Shown: positions 28,041 to 36,506 of the stretch, piece after piece
Layout of the letters: each line of letters starts with the position of its first letter
Numbering within the stretch: position 1 is the first letter of the stretch
Source: Phenylobacterium sp.
GTDB lineage: Bacteria > Pseudomonadota > Alphaproteobacteria > Caulobacterales > Caulobacteraceae
Assembly (NCBI RefSeq): GCF_030697925.1
Contig: NZ_JAUYOJ010000169.1
Span: 1-59,544, forward strand
Length of the DNA stretch: 59,544 nucleotides
Direction: 5' to 3'
Made by a program: the position numbers and the translations under genes
The notes under the pieces: generated by a model
Databases searched by the model: none
Seen by the model: the letters and a program-made list of their open reading frames with translations, nothing else
Told to the model about the DNA's origin: nothing

Positions 28041-29033
28041 ATGGAAGACACCATTTTTTCAAGCCTTTCGCGGCTGGCTCCCCAGCTGGTCGAGGGCGGT
28101 GAAACCATTGAGGATCTGCAGCGCCTTTCCGGGGGCGCCAGCATGGAGACCTGGGCCTTCGCGGTGGCTGGGCCGGGCCGCCGCGAGGAGATGATCCTGC
28201 GCCGCAGGCCGGGCGGTCCCATCGACGAGGACGCCTCGCGCTCGGTCTCGCTGGCCACCGAGGCGGCCCTGATCGTTGCGGCCCACGGGACGGGCGCGCC
28301 GGTCGCACCCCTGGTCCACCTGGCCGGACCCGACGACGGCCTGGGGGAGGCCCACATCACCAGGCGGATCGCCGGCGAGACCCTGGGCCGCAAGATCGTC
28401 ACCGATCCGAAGTTCGAGGCTGTGCGGCCCAGCCTGGCGCGTCAGTGCGGCGCCATCCTGGCCCAGATCCATTCGGCCAAGGCCGACCTGCCGCTGAAGA
28501 CCGTCGACTTCCTGGGCGAGCTGGAGCGCTACGAGGCGGTCTACCGCCAGTCGGGCGCCGAGCGGCCGATCCTGGAGCTGGCCTTCCAGCACCTGAAGAA
28601 GCACGCCCCGCCGCCGGTCGAACCGGTGCTGCTGCACGGCGACTTCAGGAACGGGAACCTCATCGTCGACCCGGAGAAGGGCGTCGCCGCCGTGCTGGAC
28701 TGGGAACTCTCCCACTACGGCGATCCGGCCGAGGACCTCTCCTGGATCTGCGTCAATTCCTGGCGGTTCGGGAAGGCCGAGCTACCGGTCGGCGGCTTCG
28801 GCCACTACGCCGAGCTGCTGGACGGCTACGCGGCCGGCGGCGGGGCCGAGATCCCGCTCTCGCGCGTTCTCAGATGGCAGGCGCTGGGCTCGCTCAAATG
28901 GGGGGTGATGTGCCTGATGATGTATGCGAGCTACGCCACCGGAGCCGAGTCCTCGGTCGAGCGGCCGATGATCGGGCGCCGCGTCTCGGAGACCGAAATC
29001 GACCTCGTCATACTCATGGAGAACGGCCTGTGA
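28041..29033 (+). CDS. APH-fold phosphotransferase (ACAD10/11 kinase-domain type; LvaA-like)
   Basis: This protein of about 330 residues has the aminoglycoside-phosphotransferase fold. The Brenner loop is LLHGDFRNGN (199-206) and the metal-binding Asp is in LDWELSHYGDP (220). It is the class that is fused to an acyl-CoA dehydrogenase in animal ACAD10/11 and stands alone as LvaA, which phosphorylates 4-hydroxyacyl-CoA. I start at ATG 28041 (MEDTIF); an upstream opening at 27969 adds an unconserved tail. The divergent gene is the matching dehydrogenase; the next gene overlaps by four bases (GTGA). An antibiotic-resistance role is unlikely. Confidence 0.83.
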   Translation: MEDTIFSSLSRLAPQLVEGGETIEDLQRLSGGASMETWAFAVAGPGRREEMILRRRPGGPIDEDASRSVSLATEAALIVAAHGTGAPVAPLVHLAGPDDGLGEAHITRRIAGETLGRKIVTDPKFEAVRPSLARQCGAILAQIHSAKADLPLKTVDFLGELERYEAVYRQSGAERPILELAFQHLKKHAPPPVEPVLLHGDFRNGNLIVDPEKGVAAVLDWELSHYGDPAEDLSWICVNSWRFGKAELPVGGFGHYAELLDGYAAGGGAEIPLSRVLRWQALGSLKWGVMCLMMYASYATGAESSVERPMIGRRVSETEIDLVILMENGL

Positions 29034-29389
29034 TCGAGAATCCCCGCGCCGACGAGCTGGTGGAGGCGGTGGCCCGCTGGATCGATTCCGTGCGGCCGGG
29101 CCTGCCGCCCCGCGACGCCTTCCTCGCCCGGGTGGCGGCCAATGTGCTGAGCGTGGTCAAGCGCGAGCTGACCCTGGGGCCGCAGGCCGAGGCCGCCGCC
29201 ACCGCGCGCCTGGCCGGCCTGCTGGGCCACGAAGGCACGCTGGCCGAACTCAACGCCGAACTCTGCGCCAGGCTGCGCGACGGGGCCATGGACCGCGACA
29301 CCCCGGGCCTATTGGCGGCGCTGAAGGCCAACATCGTCGAGCAGATCGCCATCGACCAGCCGAACTACGCCCCCGAACCCGCCCGATGA
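29030..29389 (+). CDS. DUF6285 family protein (LvaB-like)
   Basis: This 119-residue protein starts at GTG 29030, overlapping the kinase stop. It is mostly helical: RADELVEAVARWIDSVRP, AFLARVAANVLSVVKREL and LAELNAELCARLRDG. I read it as DUF6285, the small partner found beside ACAD10/11-type kinases. In P. putida the equivalent LvaB is needed for LvaA kinase activity; the same role here is an inference. Its TGA overlaps the kynureninase ATG, making a tightly coupled run. Confidence 0.75.
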   Translation: MIENPRADELVEAVARWIDSVRPGLPPRDAFLARVAANVLSVVKRELTLGPQAEAAATARLAGLLGHEGTLAELNAELCARLRDGAMDRDTPGLLAALKANIVEQIAIDQPNYAPEPAR

Positions 29390-30615
29390 TCGCCGACCGC
29401 GCCGCCTGCGAGGCCCTGGACCGCGCCGATCCCCTGGCCGGACGCCGGGCGTTGTTCGACCTGACTCCGGGCCAGATCTATCTCGACGGCAATTCCCTGG
29501 GCGCCCTGCCGCGCGCCGTGAAGCCACGACTGGAGGCCGCCGTCCAGGCCGAGTGGGGCAGGGACCTGATCAAGAGCTGGAACACGGCCGACTGGATCAA
29601 TCTGCCGGCGCGGGTGGGGGCCAGGATCGCCCCCCTGATCGGCGCCGCGCCCGACGAGGTGATCGCCGCCGACTCCACCTCGGTGAACATCTTCAAGCTG
29701 GCCGCCGGGGCGCTGAAGCTTAGGCCCGGCCGCAAGGTCATCGTCACCGAGCCCGGCAACTTCCCCACCGACCTCTACATCCTGCAAGGCCTGCGCGACC
29801 TGATGGGCGACGTCGAGTTGCGGGTGGTCGAGCCGGGCGGCCTGGAGGCCGCGCTCACCGATGAGGTGGCCCTGCTGCTGCTGACCCATGTCCACTACAA
29901 GACCGGCCGGGTCCACGACATGGCCCGGCTGACCGCCCAGGCCCATGCGGCCGGCGCCCTGGCCCTCTGGGACCTCAGCCACTCGGCCGGCGCCTTGGCT
30001 GTGGATCTCAACGGCTGCGGGGCGGACCTGGCGGTCGGCTGTGGCTACAAGTACCTGAACGGCGGCCCCGGGGCGCCGGCCTTCCTGTTCGTCGCCAGAC
30101 ACCTGCAGGCCGGTTTCCAATCTCCGCTCACCGGCTGGATGGGCCATGCGACGCCCTTCGCCTTCGGCGACGACTACGCCCCGGCCAGGGGCGTCCTGCG
30201 CGGCCTCTGCGGCACGCCCTCGGTCCTGGGTCTGACCGCCCTGGAGGCGGCGCTGAGCGTGTTCGACGGCGTCGACATGGCCGAGATCCGCGCCAAGTCC
30301 ATGGCCCTGGGCGACCTCTTCCTCGACCTGGCGCTCGCCCGCTGTCCGGAGTTCGGCCTTGGCTGCGCCCGCGACGCCCGCCAGCGCGGCAGCCAGGTGG
30401 CGCTCACCCATCCCCACGGCTATCCGATCATGCAGGCCCTGATCCATCGCGGGGTGATCGGCGACTTCCGCGCCCCCGACGTGCTGCGCTTCGGCTTCAC
30501 CCCGCTCTATGTCGGCTATGCCGATGTCTGGGACGCCGTGGAGATCCTGGCCGACATCATGGCCAATGAGCAGTGGCGCGAAGCGCGGTTCCATGAGATC
30601 GCGGCGGTGACATGA
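29386..30615 (+). CDS. kynU: Kynureninase
   Basis: This 409-residue PLP enzyme cleaves L-kynurenine to anthranilate and alanine. It has the N-terminal [11 protein letters not shown], the cofactor segment [10 protein letters not shown], and the Schiff-base lysine in [14 protein letters not shown] (about residue 222). The length is family norm. The ATG overlaps the DUF6285 stop and its own TGA overlaps kynA, so translation is coupled in both directions. Confidence 0.95.
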   Translation: MIADRAACEALDRADPLAGRRALFDLTPGQIYLDGNSLGALPRAVKPRLEAAVQAEWGRDLIKSWNTADWINLPARVGARIAPLIGAAPDEVIAADSTSVNIFKLAAGALKLRPGRKVIVTEPGNFPTDLYILQGLRDLMGDVELRVVEPGGLEAALTDEVALLLLTHVHYKTGRVHDMARLTAQAHAAGALALWDLSHSAGALAVDLNGCGADLAVGCGYKYLNGGPGAPAFLFVARHLQAGFQSPLTGWMGHATPFAFGDDYAPARGVLRGLCGTPSVLGLTALEAALSVFDGVDMAEIRAKSMALGDLFLDLALARCPEFGLGCARDARQRGSQVALTHPHGYPIMQALIHRGVIGDFRAPDVLRFGFTPLYVGYADVWDAVEILADIMANEQWREARFHEIAAVT

Positions 30616-31418
30616 ACGACAAACTGCACACCCCGCCGCCGATGAGCTACGGTGACTATCTGGGCCTCGACACCCTGCTGTCGGCCCAGCGCCCGCGTTC
30701 GTCCGAGCACGACGAACTGCTGTTCATCATCATCCACCAGGCTTCGGAGCTCTGGCTGAAGCTATCGATCCACGAGCTGTCGGCCGCCCGCCAGCACATC
30801 CGCGACGACGACCTGGGCCCGGCCTTCAAGATGATCGCCCGCGTCAGCCGCATCCAGGGTCAGCTCATCCAGTCCTGGGACGTGCTGGGCACCATGACGC
30901 CTAGCGACTACCACGCGCTGCGCCCGCACCTGGGCCAGAGCTCGGGCTTCCAGTCCTTCCAGTACCGGATGCTGGAGTTCCTGATGGGGGCCAAGGACGC
31001 CACCATGCTGCGTGTCCACGAGGGGACCGAGGTCCATGGCCTGCTGGCCGAAGCCCTGGCCGCACCCAGCCTCTATGACGAGTGCGTCCGGCTGCTGTCC
31101 CGCCGCGGTTTCGACCTGCCGGCCGACCTGTTGGAACGCGACCTGCGCGAACCCCACGCTGAACACCCTGCGGTCGAGGCCGCCTGGATCGCCGTCTATC
31201 GCGATCCCGATCGCTACTGGGACCTCTACGAACTGGCCGAAAAGCTGGTCGACCTGGAGTTCCGCTTCCAGCAATGGCGTTTCGCCCACCTGAAGACCGT
31301 CGAACGCATCATCGGCTTCAAGCAGGGCACCGGCGGCAGCGCCGGCGCGGCCTACCTGGCCAAGGCCCTGGAGGGCTCGTTCTTCCCGGAACTGTTCAAG
31401 GTCCGGACGGCGCTCTGA
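30612..31418 (+). CDS. kynA: Tryptophan 2,3-dioxygenase
   Basis: This 268-residue haem enzyme oxidises L-tryptophan to N-formylkynurenine. The start [16 protein letters not shown], the [20 protein letters not shown] helix, [13 protein letters not shown] and [14 protein letters not shown] are family signatures; a conserved C-terminal His provides the haem ligand. It follows kynU with an ATGA overlap. No formamidase gene for the intermediate step was seen in the window. Confidence 0.96.
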   Translation: MNDKLHTPPPMSYGDYLGLDTLLSAQRPRSSEHDELLFIIIHQASELWLKLSIHELSAARQHIRDDDLGPAFKMIARVSRIQGQLIQSWDVLGTMTPSDYHALRPHLGQSSGFQSFQYRMLEFLMGAKDATMLRVHEGTEVHGLLAEALAAPSLYDECVRLLSRRGFDLPADLLERDLREPHAEHPAVEAAWIAVYRDPDRYWDLYELAEKLVDLEFRFQQWRFAHLKTVERIIGFKQGTGGSAGAAYLAKALEGSFFPELFKVRTAL

Positions 31419-31420
31419 GC

Positions 31421-32599
31421 ATGATCGACGCCCTGCTCAACCGCATGATCAAGGTCGGCGACCTCACCGTGCATCTGCCCGGTGGCGTCTCCAAGCGAGC
31501 CGGCGACGGGACGGGGACGCCGGTGGTGATCCGCTTCACCGGCCGGGGCGTGCGGCGGACCGTGGCCAATCCCAGCCTGGGTCTGGCCGAGGCCTATATG
31601 GACGGCGACCTGGTCATCGAGCAGGGGACCCTGTGGGACCTGCTGGAGATCGTCGGCAAGGGCGGCAGCCGGGGGCTCAAGGGCCGCGGCTCGTGGCTCA
31701 AGCGCGCGCGGCGGGCGGTCAAGCGCAAGATCCAGCAGGCCAATGACCGCACGGCCGCGCGCCGCAATGTCGCCCATCACTACGATCTCTCCAACGACCT
31801 CTACCGGCGCTTCCTCGATACGGACATGCAGTATTCCTGCGCCTATTTCGCCCGGCCCGACATGACGCTGGAAGAGGCCCAGGCGGCCAAGAAGGCGCAT
31901 ATCGCGGGCAAGCTGAACCTCAAACCCGGCCTTTCCGTCCTCGACATCGGCTCGGGCTGGGGCGGCATGGGCATGACGCTCGCCCGCGACCACGGCGCGC
32001 AGGTGACGGGCGTCACCCTCTCAGTCGAGCAACTGGAACTGGCTCGGGGCCGCGTCCAGGAGGCTGGCCTCGCCGACAAGGTCGCCTTCGAGCTGAAGGA
32101 CTATCGCGACCTCGACCGCCCCTTCGACCGCATCGTCTCGGTGGGCATGCTGGAGCATGTGGGCGAGCCGCATTTCCGCGAGTATTTCGAGACCGTCAAA
32201 CGCCTGCTGGCCGACGACGGGACGGCGGTGATACACGCCATTGGCCGGGCCGGCGGACCAGGCCTGACCAACGCCTTCACCCACAAGTACATCTTTCCGG
32301 GCGGCTACATCCCGGGCCTGTCGGAGATCGTCTCGGCGGTGGAGGACGCGGGCCTCTGGATCACCGACATCGAGATCCTGCGCCTGCACTATGCCGAGAC
32401 CCTGAAGAACTGGCGGCTGCGGTTCCTGGCCGACCCCGATATCCCCGCCCTCTATGACGAGCGTTTCCGCCGCATGTGGGAGTTCTACCTGGCCTCGGCG
32501 GAGATGGGTTTCCGCTACGGCGGCCACATGGTCTTCCAGATCCAGCTCGCCCGGCGCGTCGACGCCCTGCCGATCACGCGGGACTATATGCGCGCCTAA
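31421..32599 (+). CDS. Cyclopropane-fatty-acyl-phospholipid synthase-like methyltransferase
   Basis: This protein of about 392 residues has an N-terminal lipid-binding segment followed by a SAM methyltransferase domain: NVAHHYDLSNDLYRRFLD, MQYSCAYF, LDIGSGWGGMGM for SAM, and GMLEHVGEPHF. These are shared by CFA synthases and mycolic-acid-type methyltransferases. By family it acts on unsaturated acyl chains of membrane phospholipids. Start ATG 31421 lies two bases after the kynA stop, so it probably belongs to the same transcript. Its link with tryptophan catabolism is unclear. Confidence 0.87.
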   Translation: MIDALLNRMIKVGDLTVHLPGGVSKRAGDGTGTPVVIRFTGRGVRRTVANPSLGLAEAYMDGDLVIEQGTLWDLLEIVGKGGSRGLKGRGSWLKRARRAVKRKIQQANDRTAARRNVAHHYDLSNDLYRRFLDTDMQYSCAYFARPDMTLEEAQAAKKAHIAGKLNLKPGLSVLDIGSGWGGMGMTLARDHGAQVTGVTLSVEQLELARGRVQEAGLADKVAFELKDYRDLDRPFDRIVSVGMLEHVGEPHFREYFETVKRLLADDGTAVIHAIGRAGGPGLTNAFTHKYIFPGGYIPGLSEIVSAVEDAGLWITDIEILRLHYAETLKNWRLRFLADPDIPALYDERFRRMWEFYLASAEMGFRYGGHMVFQIQLARRVDALPITRDYMRA

Positions 32600-32737
32600 G
32601 CCGCGACCGCCGCCGCCCAGCCTTTGGGCGCCGGGGCGCCAATCCACCGTCCAGATCCAAATCTAATGAAATAGCGATTGTCCGCTCGGCGTGCTCCTCT
32701 GCTCCCTGCGTCCCATTGCAATGCGGGTGGGGATATT
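32600..32737. other. Intergenic region before the amine oxidase gene
   Basis: These 138 bases hold a GCCCAGCCTTTGGGC-type hairpin near 32618 that may end the kyn transcript. A local AT-rich patch around 32650-32675 could hold a promoter for the amine oxidase/cytochrome pair. GGTGGGGA at 32725-32733 is the ribosome binding site. Confidence 0.4.
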
Positions 32738-34333
32738 ATGGATCGTGGATTGTTGGCCGCCGGGCTGGGCGTTTCGCGCCGGTCGTTTCTGGAGGGCCTC
32801 GGCGGGGTGGGCGGATCCAGCCTGCTGCTGGCCGGGATGAGCGCCCTGGGATTCGGGATCGCCTCGGCCCAGGCCGCGCCGCCAGTCCTGTCGGGGGGCG
32901 GCGGCAAGAAGGTCGCGGTGTTGGGAGCAGGCGTCGCCGGCCTGACGGCGGCCTATGAACTCTCCAAGGCCGGCTACGACGTCACGGTCATCGAGGCCCG
33001 CGAATTCGCCGGCGGCCGCTGCCAGACGGCGCGCAAGGGCTTCAAGCTGACCGAGCTGGGCGGCGAGACCCAGGTCTGCGATTTCGACGACGGGAACTAC
33101 ATCAACCACGGCCCCTGGCGGATTCCGTACCACCACCAGTCGACCCTGCATTACACCAAGGAATTCAACATTCCGCTGGAGGTCTTCGTCAACGACAACG
33201 ACGCCTCCTACCTGATGTTCGGCCGCGGAACGGGGCCGCTGGCCGGCAAGCCGATCCGCAAGGGCCAGGTGGCCGCCGATATCCGCGGCGGGGCCGCCGA
33301 AATCCTCGCCAAGTCGATCAAGCAGGGCGCGCTCGACCAGCAGATGACCGCCGAGGACCGCGAGCAGTTCCTGGCCTACGTGGTCCAGGAGGGCTACCTG
33401 ACCAAGGATCTGGCCTATAGGGGCACGGAGGGCCGCGGCTTCGACCTGCCGCCCGGCCCCCTGATGGATCCCGGCCCCGGCAAGCCGTCCACCCCCAACA
33501 GCTTCACCGACGTGCTGCACTCCGGCGCCTGGCGCACCCTGGCCTCGGTCAGCGGCTGGGAGCAGCAGCGCACCATGTTCCAGCCGGTCGGGGGCATGGA
33601 CCGGATCGCCAAGGGTTTCGAAGCCGCCATCGGCCAGTTGATCAAGTACTCGACCCAGGTGAAGAGCCTGAAGCAGAACCCCAAGGGCGTGGAGATCGCC
33701 TTCGTCGACGGCGACGGCAAGGCCGGGACGCTGAAGGCCGACTACTGCATCTGCACCATCCCGCTTTCGGTCCTGCGCCAGCTCGACGTGCAGGCCTCCA
33801 AGCCGTTCAAGGAAGCGATCGGGCAGGTCTCCTACGCCCTGGTCGGCAAGATCGGCCTGCAGATGAAGCGGCGGTTCTGGGAAGAGGACCATCACATCTA
33901 TGGCGGTCACGTCTATTTCGACGACCCCGAGATCAACTCCATGACCCTGCCGTCCACGGGCTTCCAGGGCCGCAAGGGCGTGCTGCTGGGCTACTACAAT
34001 TTCGGCGCCCAGGCCGCGAAGGTCAGCGCGCTTTCGCCCGCCGAGCGCCGCGCCCTGGCGGGCCGGGCCGGCGACCGGGTGTTCCCTGGCTATTCCGACA
34101 ACATCGACAGCGCCTTTTCCGCCTCCTGGCACCTGATCGAGCACAATCTGGGCGGCTGGGCCCAGTGGAGCGACGAGGCGCGGGCCAGCGCCTATCCGAT
34201 CCTCTGCGAGCCCGATGGCCGGCTCTACCTGGCCGGCGAGCACATGAGCTACATGACCGGTTGGCAGGCCGGCGGGATCGAGAGCGCCTGGCAGCAGATC
34301 GCCAAGCTGCACGCCCGGGCGCACGCGGCGTGA
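32738..34333 (+). CDS. Tat-exported flavin amine oxidase family protein
   Basis: This protein of about 531 residues begins with a Tat signal (SRRSFL at 13-18, then a hydrophobic stretch to about residue 45). The mature part has the dinucleotide motif VAVLGAGVAGLTAAYELS, the ARG-like EAREFAGGRCQT, and the amine-oxidase ending YLAGEHMSYMTGWQAGGIESAW. An oxygen-independent role is suggested by the cytochrome c gene nine bases downstream, as in the NicA2/CycN nicotine dehydrogenase pair. Substrate could be an amino acid or amine. Start ATG 32738 was chosen over an upstream opening because it gives a clean Tat signal. Confidence 0.87.
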   Translation: MDRGLLAAGLGVSRRSFLEGLGGVGGSSLLLAGMSALGFGIASAQAAPPVLSGGGGKKVAVLGAGVAGLTAAYELSKAGYDVTVIEAREFAGGRCQTARKGFKLTELGGETQVCDFDDGNYINHGPWRIPYHHQSTLHYTKEFNIPLEVFVNDNDASYLMFGRGTGPLAGKPIRKGQVAADIRGGAAEILAKSIKQGALDQQMTAEDREQFLAYVVQEGYLTKDLAYRGTEGRGFDLPPGPLMDPGPGKPSTPNSFTDVLHSGAWRTLASVSGWEQQRTMFQPVGGMDRIAKGFEAAIGQLIKYSTQVKSLKQNPKGVEIAFVDGDGKAGTLKADYCICTIPLSVLRQLDVQASKPFKEAIGQVSYALVGKIGLQMKRRFWEEDHHIYGGHVYFDDPEINSMTLPSTGFQGRKGVLLGYYNFGAQAAKVSALSPAERRALAGRAGDRVFPGYSDNIDSAFSASWHLIEHNLGGWAQWSDEARASAYPILCEPDGRLYLAGEHMSYMTGWQAGGIESAWQQIAKLHARAHAA

Positions 34334-34341
34334 GGGGAGCC

Positions 34342-34725
34342 ATGCGTGTTGTTCCCGTGCTCGCGCTTGTCGCCGCCAACCTCTGCGCCCAGCCGGCCGC
34401 CGCCGCCGACGGCGCCAGCCTCTACAAGGACAACTGCGCCGCCTGCCATCGCCCGACCGGCCAGGGGATACCCGGCGCCTTCCCGGCGCTGGCCGGCAGC
34501 AAGTTCGTGCAGGGCGATCCCAAGGAGCCGATCGGCCGGGTGCTGCACGGGCGCGGCGGCATGCCGTCCTTCCAGGACGAGCTGACGGACCTGCAGATCG
34601 CGACGATCCTCAACTATGTACGCGTGTCCTGGGGCAACAAGGCCAAGCCCATCAACCCGACCCAGGTGACCACCCTGCGCGGCGGCCGTCGGGAGAATCC
34701 CAAGGCGACGCTACAGGCGCACTGA
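34342..34725 (+). CDS. Small periplasmic cytochrome c, partner of the amine oxidase
   Basis: This 127-residue protein has a Sec signal (VVPVLALVAANLCAQPAAAA) and one haem c site, CAACH, at residues 32-36. Met74 (RGGMPSF) is the likely second ligand. The length and single haem indicate a class I carrier. The ATG is eight bases after the amine oxidase stop with GGGGAG between, so the two are coexpressed. It probably accepts electrons from the flavoprotein in the periplasm and passes them to a terminal oxidase. Confidence 0.87.
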   Translation: MRVVPVLALVAANLCAQPAAAADGASLYKDNCAACHRPTGQGIPGAFPALAGSKFVQGDPKEPIGRVLHGRGGMPSFQDELTDLQIATILNYVRVSWGNKAKPINPTQVTTLRGGRRENPKATLQAH

Positions 34726-34740
34726 ATCGCCGGACCTCGG

Positions 34741-34998
34741 CTATCGGTCGTCGAGCACCGGGCGACGCAGGCCCTCGTCCTTCAACAGCGCGCCGGTGGC
34801 CAGGCCGCAGATATCCAGGCTGCGGGCGAGGACCTTGGCGTTGGCCTCGAACAGTTCGGCCGGCGTGCGTAGGTCCGGTAGCTCCGCCAGATACTCCAGC
34901 CAGATGTCGCAGCCGCACTTCCAGAGCTCGAAGCCCTCCTGGAGCGCCTTTCCGGCGAGGGCTGCTGTGGGGTCGGTCTCGGTCGTTGGACTGGGCAT
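34741..34998 (-). CDS. Small hypothetical protein, helical
   Basis: This 85-residue protein has no family I recognise. It is predicted mainly helical with a tryptophan/cysteine-rich centre (FELWKCGCDIWLEYLAELP) and a C-terminal ANAKVLARSLDICGLATGALL. The pattern is faintly phasin-like, but the length is too short for certainty. It lies convergent to the cytochrome c gene. Confidence 0.55.
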   Translation of the reverse strand: MPSPTTETDPTAALAGKALQEGFELWKCGCDIWLEYLAELPDLRTPAELFEANAKVLARSLDICGLATGALLKDEGLRRPVLDDR

Positions 34999-35049
34999 GG
35001 TGCGGCTCCGGGGCTCTCCGTCAACGACACAATCATCGGGCCCGCGACT

Positions 35050-35421
35050 TTGATCCCGCTCAATCGCGCGCCGATTATCTGGCCACCGCCCGCTCGGCCT
35101 TCGCCGCGTCGTGAAGCGGGAGGTCGGGCGGGAAGGGCAGTTTCGACCGGTGCCGCCGAAACGATCCTCACGCCTCGGTGCGTCGTCATCAAATTCGGGA
35201 CCGCGAATTGGCCGCTGGAAGCGCGTCGCGTTCGGAGCCTCGTCCCAGACGAGCGCGCCTTCGAGGTGGCGCTGGCTCGCCTCTGCGCAGGCTCCGGCGA
35301 GCCCCGCACCTTGATGCGCTCTCTCCGCAAGGTGGTGGATGCGGACGGCGAGTTGGACCCAGAGGAGGTCGCCTTCGCCAGCTATATCCAGAGGAAGCTC
35401 ATGGAGGCGGGGCGGCTTTAG
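35050..35421 (+). CDS. Uncertain small ORF with TerB-like tail
   Basis: The opening spans 123 residues from a TTG at 35050; the first 60 residues look like translated noise. The final part (LRKVVDADGELDPEEVAFASYIQRKLME) resembles the last helices of TerB-like domains. A shorter gene that starts later is possible, but I see no good ribosome binding site. Treat as provisional. Confidence 0.3.
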   Translation: MIPLNRAPIIWPPPARPSPRREAGGRAGRAVSTGAAETILTPRCVVIKFGTANWPLEARRVRSLVPDERAFEVALARLCAGSGEPRTLMRSLRKVVDADGELDPEEVAFASYIQRKLMEAGRL

Positions 35422-35563
35422 CCGTTCGGCGCGATGGGAGAATGCGTCAGAGGGCAGGGCCTCGATTCGCCCGCATGCTGGCGCGAAGCTCCCGGCGGAC
35501 TAACGAAACGCTGACGCGCCGAAAGCACTGACGCACGTGGCGCTCTAAGTCGTCGAGGAAATT

Positions 35564-35637
35564 TGGAGGCCTGACCGAGAATCGAACTCGGGTGCACGGA
35601 TTTGCAGTCCGCTGCGTAACCACTCCGCCATCAGGCC
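35564..35637 (-). tRNA. tRNA-Cys (GCA)
   Basis: On the minus strand the acceptor stem GGCCTGA pairs with TCAGGCC, the anticodon stem GCGGA/TCCGT (closing G-T pair) holds loop CTGCAAA with anticodon GCA, and the T arm is CCGAGTTCGATTCTCGG. CCA is encoded. Length is 74 bases. Confidence 0.95.
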
Positions 35638-35814
35638 GCCGCCGGTTGTTCGCCGGAGAGGGCGGATCGCTAACAGAACGTCCCGCCGGGGGCAATCTCT
35701 GCCGCAAGCGTGTTGCGTTACGGTTAAGCGCGGACCCGTCGCATTGCCTTCGCCGAGGGCGGCGACCTATAAGCGCACTTCGAATTCAACCCGCCAGGAA
35801 TCGTCCGAGGACCC

Positions 35815-36384
35815 ATGGCCGCAGATTTCGCCGCCGCACGGCTGAACATGGTCGAGAGCCAGGTTCGCACCAACGACGTCACCGATGTCCGGATCCATGA
35901 CGCCATGCGGGCCATCCCCCGCGAGCAGTTCGCGCCGGACAAGGCCTTCCAGGCCTATACCGACGCCGACCTGCCCTATGCGCCGGGCCGATTCCTGCTG
36001 CGTCCGCGCGAGGTCTCCAAGCTGCTCCAGGCGCTCAAGCCCAAGGCCGGCGAACGGGCTCTGGCCATCGCCGCGCCCTATGCCGGCGCCGTGCTGGAGG
36101 CCATGGGCCTGAGCGTCGAGCATCTTGACGGCGCCGACCTCACCGCCGTTTCGGGCGCCAACTACGACATCGTCGTGGTCGAGGGCGCGGTGACCAAGGC
36201 CCCCGAGGCCTGGACCCGGGCCCTGGCCCTGGGCGGTCGCCTGGGTGTGATCGAGCGTGAAAATGTGACCGCAAAGGCCGCCTTGTACGTCCGCGCCGAG
36301 GACGGCGTGGGGCGCCGGACCCTGTTCGACGCCATGGCCCCGTTCCTCGAAGGCTTTGAACCGCAACATGGTTTCGCCTTCTAA
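35815..36384 (+). CDS. Protein-L-isoaspartate O-methyltransferase family protein
   Basis: This 189-residue protein carries PCMT-like helices at the N-terminus (MVESQVRTNDVTDVRIHDAMRAIPREQF) and a SAM-fold core, but the usual glycine-rich SAM loop is weak (ALAIAAPYAGAVLEAMG) and the protein is shorter than classical PCMT (about 210 or more). It may be a non-catalytic or altered relative. It is encoded about 120 bases upstream of tolC, an arrangement I recall from Caulobacter relatives. Confidence 0.8.
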   Translation: MAADFAAARLNMVESQVRTNDVTDVRIHDAMRAIPREQFAPDKAFQAYTDADLPYAPGRFLLRPREVSKLLQALKPKAGERALAIAAPYAGAVLEAMGLSVEHLDGADLTAVSGANYDIVVVEGAVTKAPEAWTRALALGGRLGVIERENVTAKAALYVRAEDGVGRRTLFDAMAPFLEGFEPQHGFAF

Positions 36385-36431
36385 CCAGGTTGTGAAACAC
36401 ACCCGAAACCTTGGCGTGAAAAAAGCTTAAG

Positions 36432-36453
36432 GTCGCGGCCTCTAGTCCGCGAC
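36432..36453. terminator. Hairpin upstream of tolC
   Basis: GTCGCGG (36432-36438) and CCGCGAC (36447-36453) form perfect seven-base arms with an eight-base loop, 48 bases after the methyltransferase stop. No U-tract follows on the plus strand. It may be a terminator or part of the tolC leader. Confidence 0.4.
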
Positions 36454-36506
36454 GGTTTCGCCGGTCATATAGGGCGCGGTCTCTCTACGCCGTTTCGGGG
36501 ATAAGC

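Noticed and set aside
28041..29033. Aminoglycoside resistance gene
   Set aside because: The fold is shared, but sequence and neighbours fit the ACAD10/11-type kinase.
32663..34324. Long leftward opening opposite the amine oxidase
   Set aside because: Shadow of the amine oxidase gene; composition typical of antisense high-GC frames.
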